Source: Zelopaecilomyces penicillatus (lineage: Eukaryota > Ascomycota > Sordariomycetes > Hypocreales > Pseudodiploosporaceae). Taken from it: a stretch of DNA of 64,000 nucleotides. Position 1 is the stretch's first letter. Every line of letters starts with the position of its first letter. The notes below the pieces were generated by a model, which saw only the letters and a list, made by a program, of their open reading frames with translations, was not told the origin of the DNA and searched no databases. Shown here in pieces: positions 10,190 through 19,978 of the stretch. The position numbers were made by a program, and so were the translations under genes. The stretch covers positions 310,001 to 374,000 of the forward strand of contig VCCP01000002.1 in assembly GCA_005765155.1 (NCBI GenBank), read 5' to 3'.

Positions 10190-12025
10190 TCATGGAAAGG
10201 TGCGGCTTAGGCCAGCTTCAGCCCACCATTCATCGGGTATATCCTCCCTAGCTGCCAGGCTGCGTACGATCCGTTGCATTCCCAGCCAATCCTCATCGCC
10301 GGCATGTGCACTACTATGGCCGGGGCCGGTTGAATCTTCACGGGTATGTTGCGAACGAGCATCGGCTCCACGCTGCTCGTCCTCTGATCCGCCCGTGGAG
10401 ATACGGCCAGCGGCAGCAAAGGCGTTGCGCTGCGCTTGAAGCCTAGCAATAGATGAGTGAAGAGCAGTGTCTTCGATGAAAGGGGGTGGCTCTTCGGAGA
10501 TGGGGCCGTCTGGGTGACGGGGTTGTCTGGGTGTGCTTTCCCTGTCTACAGACCGGCTGTTCCAGACAAATGGTCCCTCCGAGGGCCCGTCCAAGTTGTA
10601 GTCCGGTACCCGGCCATCCGCATGTCCCAGTCTCTCTCGGCGATGGCGAATCCGTCGATAACCTGGATGCTCATATTCGGCGTCTTCTGTGTCCGAGTTC
10701 TCACAGCCTGATTCACATGCGCCATCCAGAGCCGATTCCTCGGCTTGCATTTGCGTAGATAAGGGGGCACCTGGTGGTAAACCTACGGGAGGCGGAGCCG
10801 CCGTCCCTGAAGCAAAAGACGACCCTACGCTGGGTGGTTGCGGATCGGGAGTCAATGTTGTCAGGAGCGTATCCCAAACCTCGGGGCTGAGGCTACGATC
10901 ACGATCTCCGAGACCGTCTACTCCATTGACACGGCGACCGGATAGATGACGGCGATTGGACAGGTTGCGAAGAAGTCGGGATTGATGTCGGCGTATGGCG
11001 CCCTGTGTAACTGCTGACATTGATCGGGGGCTTTCGTCTTGAATCATGGCTGACAGGGGCTGTGCTCGTGCAATCATGGGAAAAGGCGGGCTCCTAGCGT
11101 TGTGAAGTCGGCTTCTGTGGGGGCTGCGGTTGGGTCGAGATGAAGATGGAGGAGGTAGCTGGTGAAAGCGAGGTTAGCAAACCAAGTAAAATATGAACGT
11201 CTAATAAGGGGTGCTCACTACACGAGCACGTCTTGCCCTGGGGCGAGGCTCAAGCGACCACCAACCGAGATCTAAATCTTGCTCCTCTTCTTCCTCCCGA
11301 GGTGGTGGGGGACCTTGGGCAATGTCATGCCAACTACCAGAAAAGATGGAACTCATTTGCTCCTCTAATATATCCCTACGCCGGCTATCAATGCCAGTCA
11401 TCTCTCGCAATGCCTCGCGAAAAGGTCTAGATGGGGACTCGGCCGAGTTCATCTGGGCTAGCTCGAGAGAGAGATCTGTCTCAACAAAGGGTACAGGTAT
11501 GCGCCCCTGGGCGGCCGTTGGAGGGAGGCCAGCCTGAGAGAGGCCAAACACACGAACAGCGGCGCGTCTTGCTGCATGGCGGGCGTCGGGTCGCGTGCGG
11601 CGGATGGCTGAGCGTGAAGGCGAAGATGATCTATGCTTGGGGGCAGCCTTGTTGGACAGATCCGACTCAACGGGGGCGACAAAGAGGCTGCACAGGCAAT
11701 GAACGGTTAGCCAAGAAAGGGCAAGTAGTGCGACGCGACAACACATCCGTTAAAGGCAGTGCGCGTTGAAGCTATCGCCAAGACATCTATATAGTGTGTG
11801 TGTGGGGGGGGGGGGGGGGGGGCAAGGGCGCGACGCACGACGAAGTTTGCACAAGAAGCGATCTGTGACTCGCAACACAGCACGAGAAATGCACAGAGTC
11901 GCAGGCAGATGTGCCGTGCACGCTCGTCGCGCGGATGGACGCTTAGGATTATTTTGCAGGCATATTGTGCGTGATGGAATTGGCGATGGAATTCGGCATG
12001 ATAAATCAACTTACGGAAGGCCCAT
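10190..12025 (-). CDS. Conserved disordered protein of unknown function
   Basis: Three exons on the minus strand are proposed, 12025-12015, 11687-11219 and 11158-10190, giving about 482 residues. The 60-nt second intron (GTGAGC...CACCAG, GCTAAC branch) is clear. The first intron (12014-11688, 327 nt) is inferred because it has a GTAAGT donor, a GGCTAAC branch, a GTGCAG acceptor and a preceding 11-nt ATG exon that joins in frame. The protein is largely disordered, rich in Arg, Ser, Pro and Glu. A block PEVWDTLLTTLTPDPQPPSV near the middle and the C-terminal DEDWLGMQRIVRSLA/DEWWAEAGL look conserved, and I associate similar blocks with uncharacterised Pezizomycotina proteins. I cannot assign a function. 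Translation could instead begin further downstream within exon 2. Confidence 0.75.
11688..12014 (-). other. Inferred long first intron containing a poly-G/poly-C tract
   Basis: The donor GTAAGT at 12014 and acceptor GTGCAG ending at 11688 would join an 11-nt first exon to the main exon in frame. The interval carries a (GT)n run followed by about 20 consecutive G on the plus strand (roughly 11802-11822), which reads as a poly-C tract in the transcript. The intron is longer than most others here, so transcript support is needed. Confidence 0.6.
11802..11822. repeat. Poly-G homopolymer with adjoining GT repeat
   Basis: About 20 consecutive G residues directly follow a short (TG)n stretch. The tract is prone to length variation and sequencing error. 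Confidence 0.9.
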
Positions 12026-13159
12026 GATGTCTAGGAGTGGGTAGATGGAGAGACAATACAGCGACGATGCAAAGAAGCGAGAGACGGCCGTTGTTGGGTT
12101 ACAAAAAACGGTTCAGCCAGGGGGATCTATTCTATGCAAAAGACTCCGGGTCGGCGCAATCGGCGGCCCCGAAAAAAAGGTGGCGATGTCGTTGGCGTTG
12201 GTGTTGGCGTTGGCAGCGGCGTCGGGCGCCGTTTCGTGGTTGTTAATGTATGGCGACCAGCGATTCACGGACAACGTTTTCCTGGATATCACAGATGCGC
12301 GACAGCCGAGAGACGATGGACGGTGAAAAGGAATAAGATTCAACGGCCCAGGGATTGAGCTCGCATGGACATTGACAACGGGGGATGGAGAGTGGGGATG
12401 GAATGGACAATAAGCGACAGGCGCAAGCGCCACAAGGAAAGGGAGTGAAGAAGATGATGAACGAGGATGAGGTGAGGCGCGGGAGCGTGAGCGTGAACGG
12501 GGGAGAAGATGGGAACGGGGGGGGTGGGCGCTGTTACAAGTTACATAGGGGCAGGATAGGATGTAGGGGGCCTACAGCCAGTAATAGCAGTAGTGACTCT
12601 AGGCATGTAACTCCACTGTACACCACTGTACATCACTGTACATCACTGTATATACTGTAGAAGCACCCTCTGATTCTGTACCTCATAAACTTGGAACCCG
12701 AAGTGGCTGATCCCCATTGAGCCCAGTGGCTGGCGCACTCGGTGAGAAATAAGCCTCAATTGAAGCTGCAGTGGAAGAGCTTACTATAGCCACCCGCTGA
12801 TGAATCCACGCACCAAGGTGTTGTTAATCTAGTGTAATATCTGTAGGTAGGTACCTAGGTATTATCTGATACTTGGCGACAACCCAGCATTTAACCGAGC
12901 CTATATTGTTTCTGTGGCTTGGACTCGAAAACGCCACCTGTGGCTGGTGCGTTTTTCTCTCATGTCATCGACTAAACCTCATTCTTCAAACCGAGCCTCT
13001 CTGGAAGCTCGCGAGAGTGACATCGAGATCCGGAATCCAAGCTCCCCTACCCCAACCCCCCTTCGCTCACCCAAAACAATGGCCATCACCGCATACGACT
13101 CATGAGGTAAGAAAGACAAAAAGGTTTCTTTGCTCTTTACCGCCTGGGAATGCCTCGCC
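12026..13159. other. Intergenic bidirectional promoter region
   Basis: This is the space between two divergently transcribed genes, the disordered protein (-) and the folate-synthase family protein (+). It contains an array of 10-bp repeats at 12611-12659 and a palindromic tract AGGTAGGTACCTAGGTA near 12844-12861. Short open frames on both strands show no recognisable domain. Confidence 0.6.
12611..12659. repeat. 10-bp tandem repeat, unit CAYCACTGTA, four copies plus a partial one
   Basis: Four consecutive 10-mers CTCCACTGTA, CACCACTGTA, CATCACTGTA, CATCACTGTA are followed by the degenerate TATACTGTA. The ten-base period equals about one helical turn, so every CACTGTA faces the same side of the DNA. 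It lies about 500 bp upstream of the folate-synthase family start. Confidence 0.9.
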
Positions 13160-15343
13160 ATGCCGTCCGCCAAGGAGGTTAGTCGAGCTCTTGCTCGCGT
13201 CCGGGCCGTCATGCCCGCCGAAAAGAAGGTCGACTCTGTCCATCGCAACATACGGCTCGGCTTGGAGCGCATCAGCCGTGTGGTCCCAGATAAGCAGGTC
13301 TGGACTGGCGTCCATGTCGGCGGCACCAATGGCAAGGGCTCTATATGCACTCTGCTGTCTGGTCTTTTCAAACTCTCGGGTCTCAGTCATGGCATGTATA
13401 CCTCGCCCGCTATGCCGGAGAGGCACAATGGTGTTCTTATCAATGGGCTCTATGTCAATAAGCGCATGTATGAGCTGGAGCTTGAACACATCCTGGCTAA
13501 TTACAAGAGGGTTTCGTCTGGTTGGAGCTTTTCCTCGGGTGAAGACCCGGGGGACCTGACGCCATTTGAGCTTGAAACCGCTGCGGCCTTTCGCATTTTC
13601 AACAAAATGCAAGTCAAGTATGGTATTGTCGAAGTTGGTATGGGCGGCGCTACAGATGCCACAAATGCCATGAAGGAAAAATCCGTCACTGTCATTTCCA
13701 AAATCGACCTGGACCACCAGGAGTATCTCGGCAACACCATCGAGGAAATCGCAAAGGTAAAGGCCGGCATCATGAGGCCCGGAGTACCTTGTATCGTAGA
13801 CCACACCAATCCCAACTCAGTCCTCAAGGTTTTAAGGCAGCACGCCAACAGTATCGGAACTCAGATTAGTCCTACTTGGAAGGGCTTACCCCTTCTCGCC
13901 GACCTGGACACGGAACGGTTCAAACTTGAAGAATATGAAACACAGAATCTCCTATGCGCTGTATTGGCTTTCCGGCATTTATGCCCCAACCTCGAAATCG
14001 ACGTTAACAAACTCATGTCTATGGATCCGTATCCCCCAGGACGAAAGGAACGAGTGGGTGTGATGGGTTTGACGGGAGGGTCTCGCCAGCAGCCTGTTCT
14101 TGTTGATGGAGCGCACAATTTACTCGGGGCACAATCATTAGCTACCTATGTTGGAAACAGAATCCGCGAGGGAGACCAGCCAGTAACTTGGGTGATGGGG
14201 CTGTCTGCCAGCAAATCCAAGCCTTTTGCGAAGCTCATTGAGACTCTGGTTCAGCCCCAGGACAACTTTGCCTTTGTCGAATATGCCCAAGGCCCCAATG
14301 AGCCGCCACCAGCCCCTGCCGAGCTCGGTCATGATGTCGCCAAATTGATTGTCAAGGATGAATCCCAACTTTACAATGGAGACCCTAGCGTGGGACGTGC
14401 GGTGCAATGGGCTTGCGAAAAAGCCGGTGCGGGACCCGTTGTAGTAACAGGGAGTCTCTATCTCATACGCAATTTTTATAACTTAGAAGGCGTCGATCAG
14501 CAGAGGAAGATTCGTACCAGAAGGCCCGGTCAGGCACAGCTCTGGCACTATACACAGCTCTCGCAGCAGAGAGCTCTAACTCCCGAAGAGGCCCGGGAAT
14601 TCAAACAAGCCCGGAGGCATTGGCATCTCTCACCTGTGAGGAATCCTGTCTTTCGAGCCGTAGGAAAGGGCGGCCAGGCTTCTTCGCCAGTGGTTCCAGA
14701 ACGGATACGCCATCTGCAGCGAACAGCGGCGCATCACCAAACCCAAGCAGAGGGTTACGGAGTAGCTTTGAAGAGCTTGGAGAAGGATCTCGAGGGGACA
14801 GCGACCTCGGCGGATGCCCATGGTACCACCACGACGGATAATGCAGCTTCAGATCTCCACAAGAGCGTTGACGAACTAAAACGTCGTCGGGAGGAGCATC
14901 TAGGTGCTTATAACAGCGCCATGTTCAAAGTTCGGGGATATTCCGCCGATCCTGAAAAGAAGTTTCGGTCCCATGAGAAAATCTTCAGCCGGCCACAAAA
15001 GCCAAAACGCATAGGTGGCTGGTCTCAAAACGAGACGAGCGAGGAGTCTGGCAACGTTGCTAGCCCGCCCTCACAGGAGGATTCGAAAACCCCTGATACT
15101 CAAGCGACGAACGCGTCGCTGCGTAAGGGAGTTTCCAATTCAGAAAACGACTATTTATCTCCTCGGGAAGAGAAGAACGGCTCATCTAGACGAAACCCTC
15201 GGTTTTTAAAGAGCAAGACGACACCGTCAGGTACAGCACGTGATGTATCAGTATCTGACGACGCGTCGAAACAAAGCGAGATGGAGCGCACCGCCGCAGA
15301 GGCTCAGGATCTCGTTGACAAACTTACTGGTGGAAGGCGATGA
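13160..15343 (+). CDS. Dihydrofolate/folylpolyglutamate synthase family protein with long C-terminal extension
   Basis: This single exon encodes about 727 residues from the ATG at 13160 (MPSAKEVSRALARVRAVMP); the frame is open a little further upstream but holds no other ATG. Residues about 50-61 form the Mur-ligase/FolC ATP-binding loop VHVGGTNGKGS. Asn in GTNGKGS, rather than Lys, is more like dihydrofolate synthase (Fol3) than folylpolyglutamate synthase. Further family blocks are VEVGMGGATDATN, SKIDLDHQEYLGNTIEEIAKVKAGIM, VLVDGAHN and the terminal VVTGSLYLIRNF near residue 435. The block after the P-loop reads YTSPAMPERHN where folate synthases usually have SPHL, so the substrate site may differ. 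About 290 residues of charged, Ser-rich extension follow the catalytic fold, with LKRRREEHLGAYNSAMFKVRGY as a possible conserved element. It is either Fol3 or a diverged paralogue. Confidence 0.82.
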   Translation: MPSAKEVSRALARVRAVMPAEKKVDSVHRNIRLGLERISRVVPDKQVWTGVHVGGTNGKGSICTLLSGLFKLSGLSHGMYTSPAMPERHNGVLINGLYVNKRMYELELEHILANYKRVSSGWSFSSGEDPGDLTPFELETAAAFRIFNKMQVKYGIVEVGMGGATDATNAMKEKSVTVISKIDLDHQEYLGNTIEEIAKVKAGIMRPGVPCIVDHTNPNSVLKVLRQHANSIGTQISPTWKGLPLLADLDTERFKLEEYETQNLLCAVLAFRHLCPNLEIDVNKLMSMDPYPPGRKERVGVMGLTGGSRQQPVLVDGAHNLLGAQSLATYVGNRIREGDQPVTWVMGLSASKSKPFAKLIETLVQPQDNFAFVEYAQGPNEPPPAPAELGHDVAKLIVKDESQLYNGDPSVGRAVQWACEKAGAGPVVVTGSLYLIRNFYNLEGVDQQRKIRTRRPGQAQLWHYTQLSQQRALTPEEAREFKQARRHWHLSPVRNPVFRAVGKGGQASSPVVPERIRHLQRTAAHHQTQAEGYGVALKSLEKDLEGTATSADAHGTTTTDNAASDLHKSVDELKRRREEHLGAYNSAMFKVRGYSADPEKKFRSHEKIFSRPQKPKRIGGWSQNETSEESGNVASPPSQEDSKTPDTQATNASLRKGVSNSENDYLSPREEKNGSSRRNPRFLKSKTTPSGTARDVSVSDDASKQSEMERTAAEAQDLVDKLTGGRR

Positions 15344-16116
15344 CACAAAAGCTCTATAACCGCTTGTGGTCATTGAGACTACGCGAAGAAATGTGTAAAT
15401 GTATATGAGGGTTGGGCATAACTAGATGTATCAATATTACTATCAAACTAGAAAGAGAGATGGCGGAAGGACGATGTCGCGAATTAATTAAGGCATTACC
15501 TAGGAAATGAATGGAAGATGTAGAAGAATATACAAATACAATCCCAATCCACACAATAGTTTTTTGCTACTCAATATCACTATTGTTCATGCTGCGTCTC
15601 CTTTTCTCATGATATTCCAACTCCAGCCTATATTTGCCAATTAGCAGATGGCTAACTATCTTTTACATATAAAGTGAAATCATCCAAAAAAGAAAAACCT
15701 ACAGCAGCCGTCCTAGAGCACACTGGCTTCAAGCCTCCATCTCGTCAGTGCAGCTTTCAGTCAAATATTCATTATCAAAAACCACTTCCAGATGGAAGCG
15801 TATTTCATCCAATGTCTACTAATCTTACTGCATACACCATTAACATTCAGCGACTACTACATACACACTTCCAATAAAACAGATATCACGGTTCTCACAT
15901 TAGAATGCTCACGGACCACCATTGAGGGGCAGACGCGGGGTATTCCCGTAGTGCTAGTGAACTGGTCGAGCTAGCATTGCGGGGTGGCAAAAGAGCATCG
16001 CGCCAGATATCTCTCGATCATACTCACCTTTAGGATGAAGCAGAAGCATAATTGTCATGATAGATACAAGCTTCAGATAAAAAATTATAAATGTGAAAAC
16101 AACAAAAAAGAATAAC
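15344..16116. other. Intergenic, no gene seen
   Basis: Moderately AT-rich spacer between the folate-synthase family stop and the tandem tRNA-Ser genes. On the minus strand it holds a T run (A run at 16104-16109) that can serve as pol III terminator for the first tRNA of the group. No coding signal was found. Confidence 0.6.
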
Positions 16117-16268
16117 CGACACCTGCAGGATTCGAACCTGCGCGTGCGAACACAATGCCTTAGCTAGCTGATAATACTATTTCGAATGTTAGTTGATGTT
16201 GCTGATGCAGGATGGTGAGTCAGAGAAACGTACGCAGGGCATCGCCTTAACCACTCGGCCAAAGTGTC
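16117..16268 (-). tRNA. tRNA-Ser gene with spliceosomal-like insertion in the anticodon loop (copy 1 of 3)
   Basis: All mature parts (acceptor stem with G73, D-arm, ATGCC/GGCAT anticodon stem, variable arm, T-arm) match the ordinary tRNA-Ser(GCU) at 9131-9235. The loop is interrupted after C32-T33-G34-C35. The insert begins GTACGT at 16233, contains AACTAAC, and has TTATCAG ending at 16168, then CTAGC before T-A-A and the GGCAT stem. Read at the canonical 37/38 position the anticodon would be GCG (arginine). Deleting exactly 71 nt (16233-16163) instead restores the loop CTGCTAA and anticodon GCT with an 81-nt body. Identification as a serine-type tRNA is firm; how it is spliced is unknown. 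Confidence 0.85.
16168..16233 (-). other. Spliceosomal-like intron inside tRNA-Ser copy 1
   Basis: 66 nt with GTACGT donor, CTAAC branch motif about 25 nt from the end, and CAG acceptor. It lies between positions 35 and 36 of the tRNA rather than at 37/38. Confidence 0.55.
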
Positions 16269-16365
16269 TGATTGGCTTGTTGAAAGAGGCCGACAATAAA
16301 CAGATAATCAAGGTATCATCAGCAGCAAAACTTGTGATTTGATTCCCAAATGAACAGCAAAAAAA

Positions 16366-16518
16366 CGACACCTGCAGGATTCGAACCTGCGCGTGCGAAC
16401 ACAATGCCTAAGCTAGCTGATGATACTGGGTGACTGTTAGTGAAATGATTCAATGAACAATGATAGAGTGGGTTGGAACATACGCAGGGCATCGCCTTAA
16501 CCACTCGGCCAAAGTGTC
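16366..16518 (-). tRNA. tRNA-Ser gene with spliceosomal-like insertion in the anticodon loop (copy 2 of 3)
   Basis: The body is the same serine-type tRNA, 153 nt in total. The insert starts GTATGT at 16483, contains CACTAAC and reaches ATCATCAG at 16417, followed by CTAGC and T-T-A before GGCAT. Most of the insert interior differs from the neighbouring copies, while donor, CTAAC and the AGTATYATCAGCTAGC end are kept. A run of seven A directly beside the tRNA (16359-16365) gives a minus-strand T-run terminator. Confidence 0.85.
16417..16483 (-). other. Spliceosomal-like intron inside tRNA-Ser copy 2
   Basis: 67 nt, donor GTATGT, branch CACTAAC, acceptor TCAG. It is diverged in its interior from copies 1 and 3, yet the three signal blocks are conserved. 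Confidence 0.55.
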
Positions 16519-16614
16519 TATTTGACTTGGTGACAGTCCGGAAGACAAATGCCATCATCAATGCGGGATGTCAGATAGAAGTCGCAAAAATAGGGGAGAA
16601 AAGGCAAAAAGAAA

Positions 16615-16763
16615 CGACACCTGCAGGATTCGAACCTGCGCGTGCGAACACAATGCCTAAGCTAGCTGATAATACTGGAGGAATGTTAGTAGGTGATACA
16701 GTAGGTGAGAAGTGTCGGAGAAACGTACGCAGGGCATCGCCTTAACCACTCGGCCAAAGTGTC
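16615..16763 (-). tRNA. tRNA-Ser gene with spliceosomal-like insertion in the anticodon loop (copy 3 of 3)
   Basis: The same serine-type tRNA body, 149 nt in total. The insert starts GTACGT at 16728, contains CTACTAAC and ends ATTATCAG at 16666, followed by CTAGC and T-T-A. The first ten bases of the insert match copy 1. A minus-strand terminator is provided by AAAAA at 16606-16610. The three copies are spaced about 249 bp apart in direct orientation, so they arose by tandem duplication. Confidence 0.85.
16666..16728 (-). other. Spliceosomal-like intron inside tRNA-Ser copy 3
   Basis: 63 nt, donor GTACGT, branch CTACTAAC, acceptor ATCAG. The distance from branch motif to acceptor is about 24 nt, as in the other two copies. 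Confidence 0.55.
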
Positions 16764-17546
16764 TAACTGAGGTGGGGTAATGCCGCGATTTTGATCATTA
16801 TATGGTGACAGCATAATCGTCACCGACCGCCTCTTGATTGAGGACGATCAGTAGTCATTGCTGCAACTTTACAAACAGTGGTAGTGCCTATTAGTCAGCA
16901 GATGGCATAATTCAGAGGTAGCATAAGCGTTGAATAGCCTCATATCACTGCAGAATATACTCCAAGGATGGAGACTATGGGTGGTTTAGTGTAAGGTTAA
17001 CATAGTCTGGTTTACGTCCAACCAAGGCAGAGCAGTTCTCATTGATGGTATCCCATGTCCTGAATCCTTAAACAAGATAGTAGAAGACTTTGGATATGTT
17101 TTATTCATGTCCTATTAGGTAGGGACTATTAGCTTAGGCAGTATTCGACAGACAGACGCTATACTAAGGGCAGTTACCCTATATATTAGGGGGTCAAAAC
17201 GGCAAGAGTTTAAATTGCTGGTAGACAAAACCAGCTATGAAAATACAAATTACTATGGATTATCATGTAAAGTTATCTTGGATGAGATATGGGCATGGTC
17301 AAAATGGCGTGTTGATATCCAGACCCCGAATTGGCTTTTAAAAGGTAAGTGATGAGCACAAGTTTGTCTATGATGTTTTAACACTGGTGAGAGAAGAGTC
17401 ATCCATTCAGGACTATATCAGCTAGAGTTCAGAGTTACTTTATTTAGTTGGTAATGTATATTTCTAGTGTCTATTTAAATATTGTACATATTGACAGTGC
17501 ATGCATAAAACACTGGTTTTACATACAATCGTCCAGTTACAATTTT
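16764..17546. other. AT-rich spacer with possible retroelement relic
   Basis: This stretch beside the tRNA genes is AT-rich and full of stops. Short pieces read in shifting plus-strand frames (for example LVREESSIQDYIS then SSELLYLVGN near 17385-17455) and remind me loosely of retrotransposon Gag proteins, but the match is too weak to classify. Fungal LTR elements often insert next to tRNA genes, which makes a relic plausible. No intact gene is present. Confidence 0.3.
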
Positions 17547-19978
17547 TCACAGGATTGGAACGACTCGTTCGTAAAATTCATCTTCCATAAGGATGCTGTT
17601 GTCAACTGCCGAGGACAGAAGCATCACCATGAGGATAATGCGATATATCACCAGGTCGTCAAGCGGATGGGTCGAATCAGGGCATTCAAAGGTTTCCCGG
17701 CTTTGGCCTGGTTGCCAGAGCCTCTCCAGCCGCGCAAGAACTTTAAGGATGTCCTCGCGATGGCGGTTCTGTTCAATCTTCCAGTGTATGAGTAGACGGC
17801 GCGTGAATAACTGCCATTCGTTTCCAACATGGTCTCGTGAGTCCGGCTGCAGTCCATCCGGATTACTACTAATACCAGGGGCCACCTCTGAGTGTGACGA
17901 ATTATTATGATTATGATGTAGAATATTATGAGCCCGCGCCATGACGTCGGCCATGATGGCAATGCGAGTCAATACAAGAACACGGCAGTTCCATCCCTTG
18001 GGACGCTCACTGATGACCCAGCTGTCAATCTGTTGAATCTCCTTGAGAAGGCCATGCCGCCGCTCCTTGGGACTGATGCGGAGGTTTTGGATAGCACCCA
18101 GAGTCGTGCTGCCCCTGTCTTTGGGTTTGGCGGATATGAGGGTCAGGAACTTGCGGGATGCCTCGTATACAGTCATGCTCAGCTCGGGTCTTCGTTTCGA
18201 GGTGACCTGTGTGGCGGCCTGGACTGCCAGCCCGTCCATGTCGTCGATGCGGATGGCACCCCGGGTAATGCCCCTGCGGCGCTGGAACTTTATCCCATGG
18301 CACATGGAGCCCTCAGACCACATGCCGCTTTGGAGTAGAAAGGGCTCGAGGATTTCAAAGAGCTGGGCGCGGCTATGGGGGAAGACAGGTGGCGGGGAGG
18401 ATGGTGCGGCGGCGGAGGCAAGGGCGGCATAGCGGACCGCGAATTTCCATTGTGTGACGAGATCTTCAAGCTCGTGTTTTAGTTCGCCCACAGGCGGAAG
18501 TGGTGGAAGTGGTGTTGGTATTCTGGAGGATTGCTGAGTGCCAATTGGGGGCTCTACATTCCCGTCATCCCTCTTGTCATCTTCCTCTTCGCCGTCTACT
18601 GATTCGCTCACTTTGCCCACTGACTCGAGGGCAGCTTCGTTGTCTGGTTCCTCGCCATCTGATGTTGCTGGACTACCGCCAGGTATGATGGACAATTCAG
18701 GATGTGAACACCCAGCTCGAAGATCATTGAAGATCATAAACAATCCACCCAGCGAATGCAGCTGTGCAGACGAATCATCAATATCATACTCCGACACTAT
18801 CCAGTTAAATGTTGGCCTGAAGACAGCATCGTTGCCCAAGGCACCTCCACGAACCCAGCCATGAGCAAAACCAATCGCCTCTGACAGATACTCCGTTTTG
18901 GGACGGACATCTTCGTCATCAGCTGACTGTTCTCGGAGACCTTCCTGGGTTCTGTAGTTGACAAAAGTCTCAAACGAGCCTACAATTCCCAACAGGGCGT
19001 GGTCGCGAAACGTGAGGCCGAAACCACTGCCGCCGATACTCCGCATGGAAAGCAGCGGGGACTTGGGATCTTTGTCAATACGACACGGTCCCGAAGACGC
19101 AATGAGGGCCAAGTTTGTCACGTCCTTGATGGAACCGTACGCCGGTGCCGCCGGAAGCTCCGAGGGGATGTAGTCGGCGCCAATGGCTCGTATCTTCCAT
19201 ATCTCAGGGCGATCGACGCCGAGATGCGTTAAGAGTGCGAGCCAAGTCGCTGGGAAGTATTCATGGAGTTCCTTGCATAAGGAGCTCCGCGGAGGGTCTT
19301 GACTGGAGTTAGTTCTTTCTGAGATGGTATCTTCGATGGGTCGCGTGATGAACGGTAGAAGCCGGTGTAGGGTGTTAGCCCAAGCCTTGGGGAGATCCGT
19401 CTGGATGATGCGGCGCATCAGCTCTAGACGGCGGCGGCTGAAGCTGTTGGGTTCTTTCGGCCAGCTACCACCCGACGAAAGATCAGAGAGGTTGCTGGAG
19501 CGTTTCTGAAGGCCCTCCCAGTTGCGGCAGTACGGGTCATCGAACTTGATGACGGGCGTAAATGCTACAGTGCGAAAGCGCCACTCTGCGCTGACGAACT
19601 TGCGCTCCGTCAGTCTGGACCAAGGGCCAATGGCGTATGGTCCAGATTTGAGCCTCCCTGGGCCGGCAGCCAGGACGGCTTGAACGACTATGAAAGGATA
19701 TTAGTGAGGTTGTTTCAGGACTTGGAAATCTTTTTTGAGCCTGGAGTATGGGTTGATTCGAGAGGGTAGAGGGGCTACGAACTGGCGAGGCCTGCAAAGA
19801 AGATGGCTATGATGCCAATGACCATGGTGATGAAAAAGGTGGCGGGGTCCCAGTCATATTGCCCATCTCTCTTCTCCAGCTCCTCCAGTATGCGGTTGAT
19901 GGCTTGGACAATGTGCTCTGTGGCATTGAATGGGGTGTCGTTGGCGTTGTCCGTTGTTGAAGACATTTCGTCTGTCAT
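17547..19978 (-). CDS. Modin-like membrane-anchored protein
   Basis: Two exons on the minus strand, 19978-19783 and 19687-17547, are joined across a 95-nt GTTCGT...CATAG intron and give about 778 residues. The N-terminus FNATEHIVQAINRILEELEKRDGQYDWDP is followed by a hydrophobic segment (about residues 46-63, FFITMVIGIIAIFFAG) and then VQAVLAAGPGRLKSG. This layout resembles fungal proteins annotated as modin, named after Podospora incompatibility modifiers; I recognise it by pattern only. The remainder includes SGFGLTFRDHALLGIVGSFE, GFAHGWVRGGALGNDA, an acidic Ser-rich linker, and no known enzymatic motif. A second ATG at 19966 is possible. It is transcribed divergently from the SepH kinase gene. 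Its molecular function is not established. Confidence 0.75.
19688..19782 (-). other. Intron of the modin-like gene
   Basis: Donor GTTCGT at 19782, branch CACTAAT and acceptor CATAG ending at 19688. Removal joins the membrane segment to VQAVLAAGPGRLK in frame. Confidence 0.85.

Noticed and set aside
13130..13159. Ten extra N-terminal codons before the folate-synthase family ATG
   Set aside because: The extension would start at TTG, which is not a normal start in fungal nuclear genes; the first ATG is 13160.
16117..16763. tRNA-Arg(GCG) by literal reading at positions 34-36
   Set aside because: Long variable arm, G73 and identity with the tRNA-Ser(GCU) body elsewhere show a serine tRNA; a GCG anticodon on this body would misread arginine codons.
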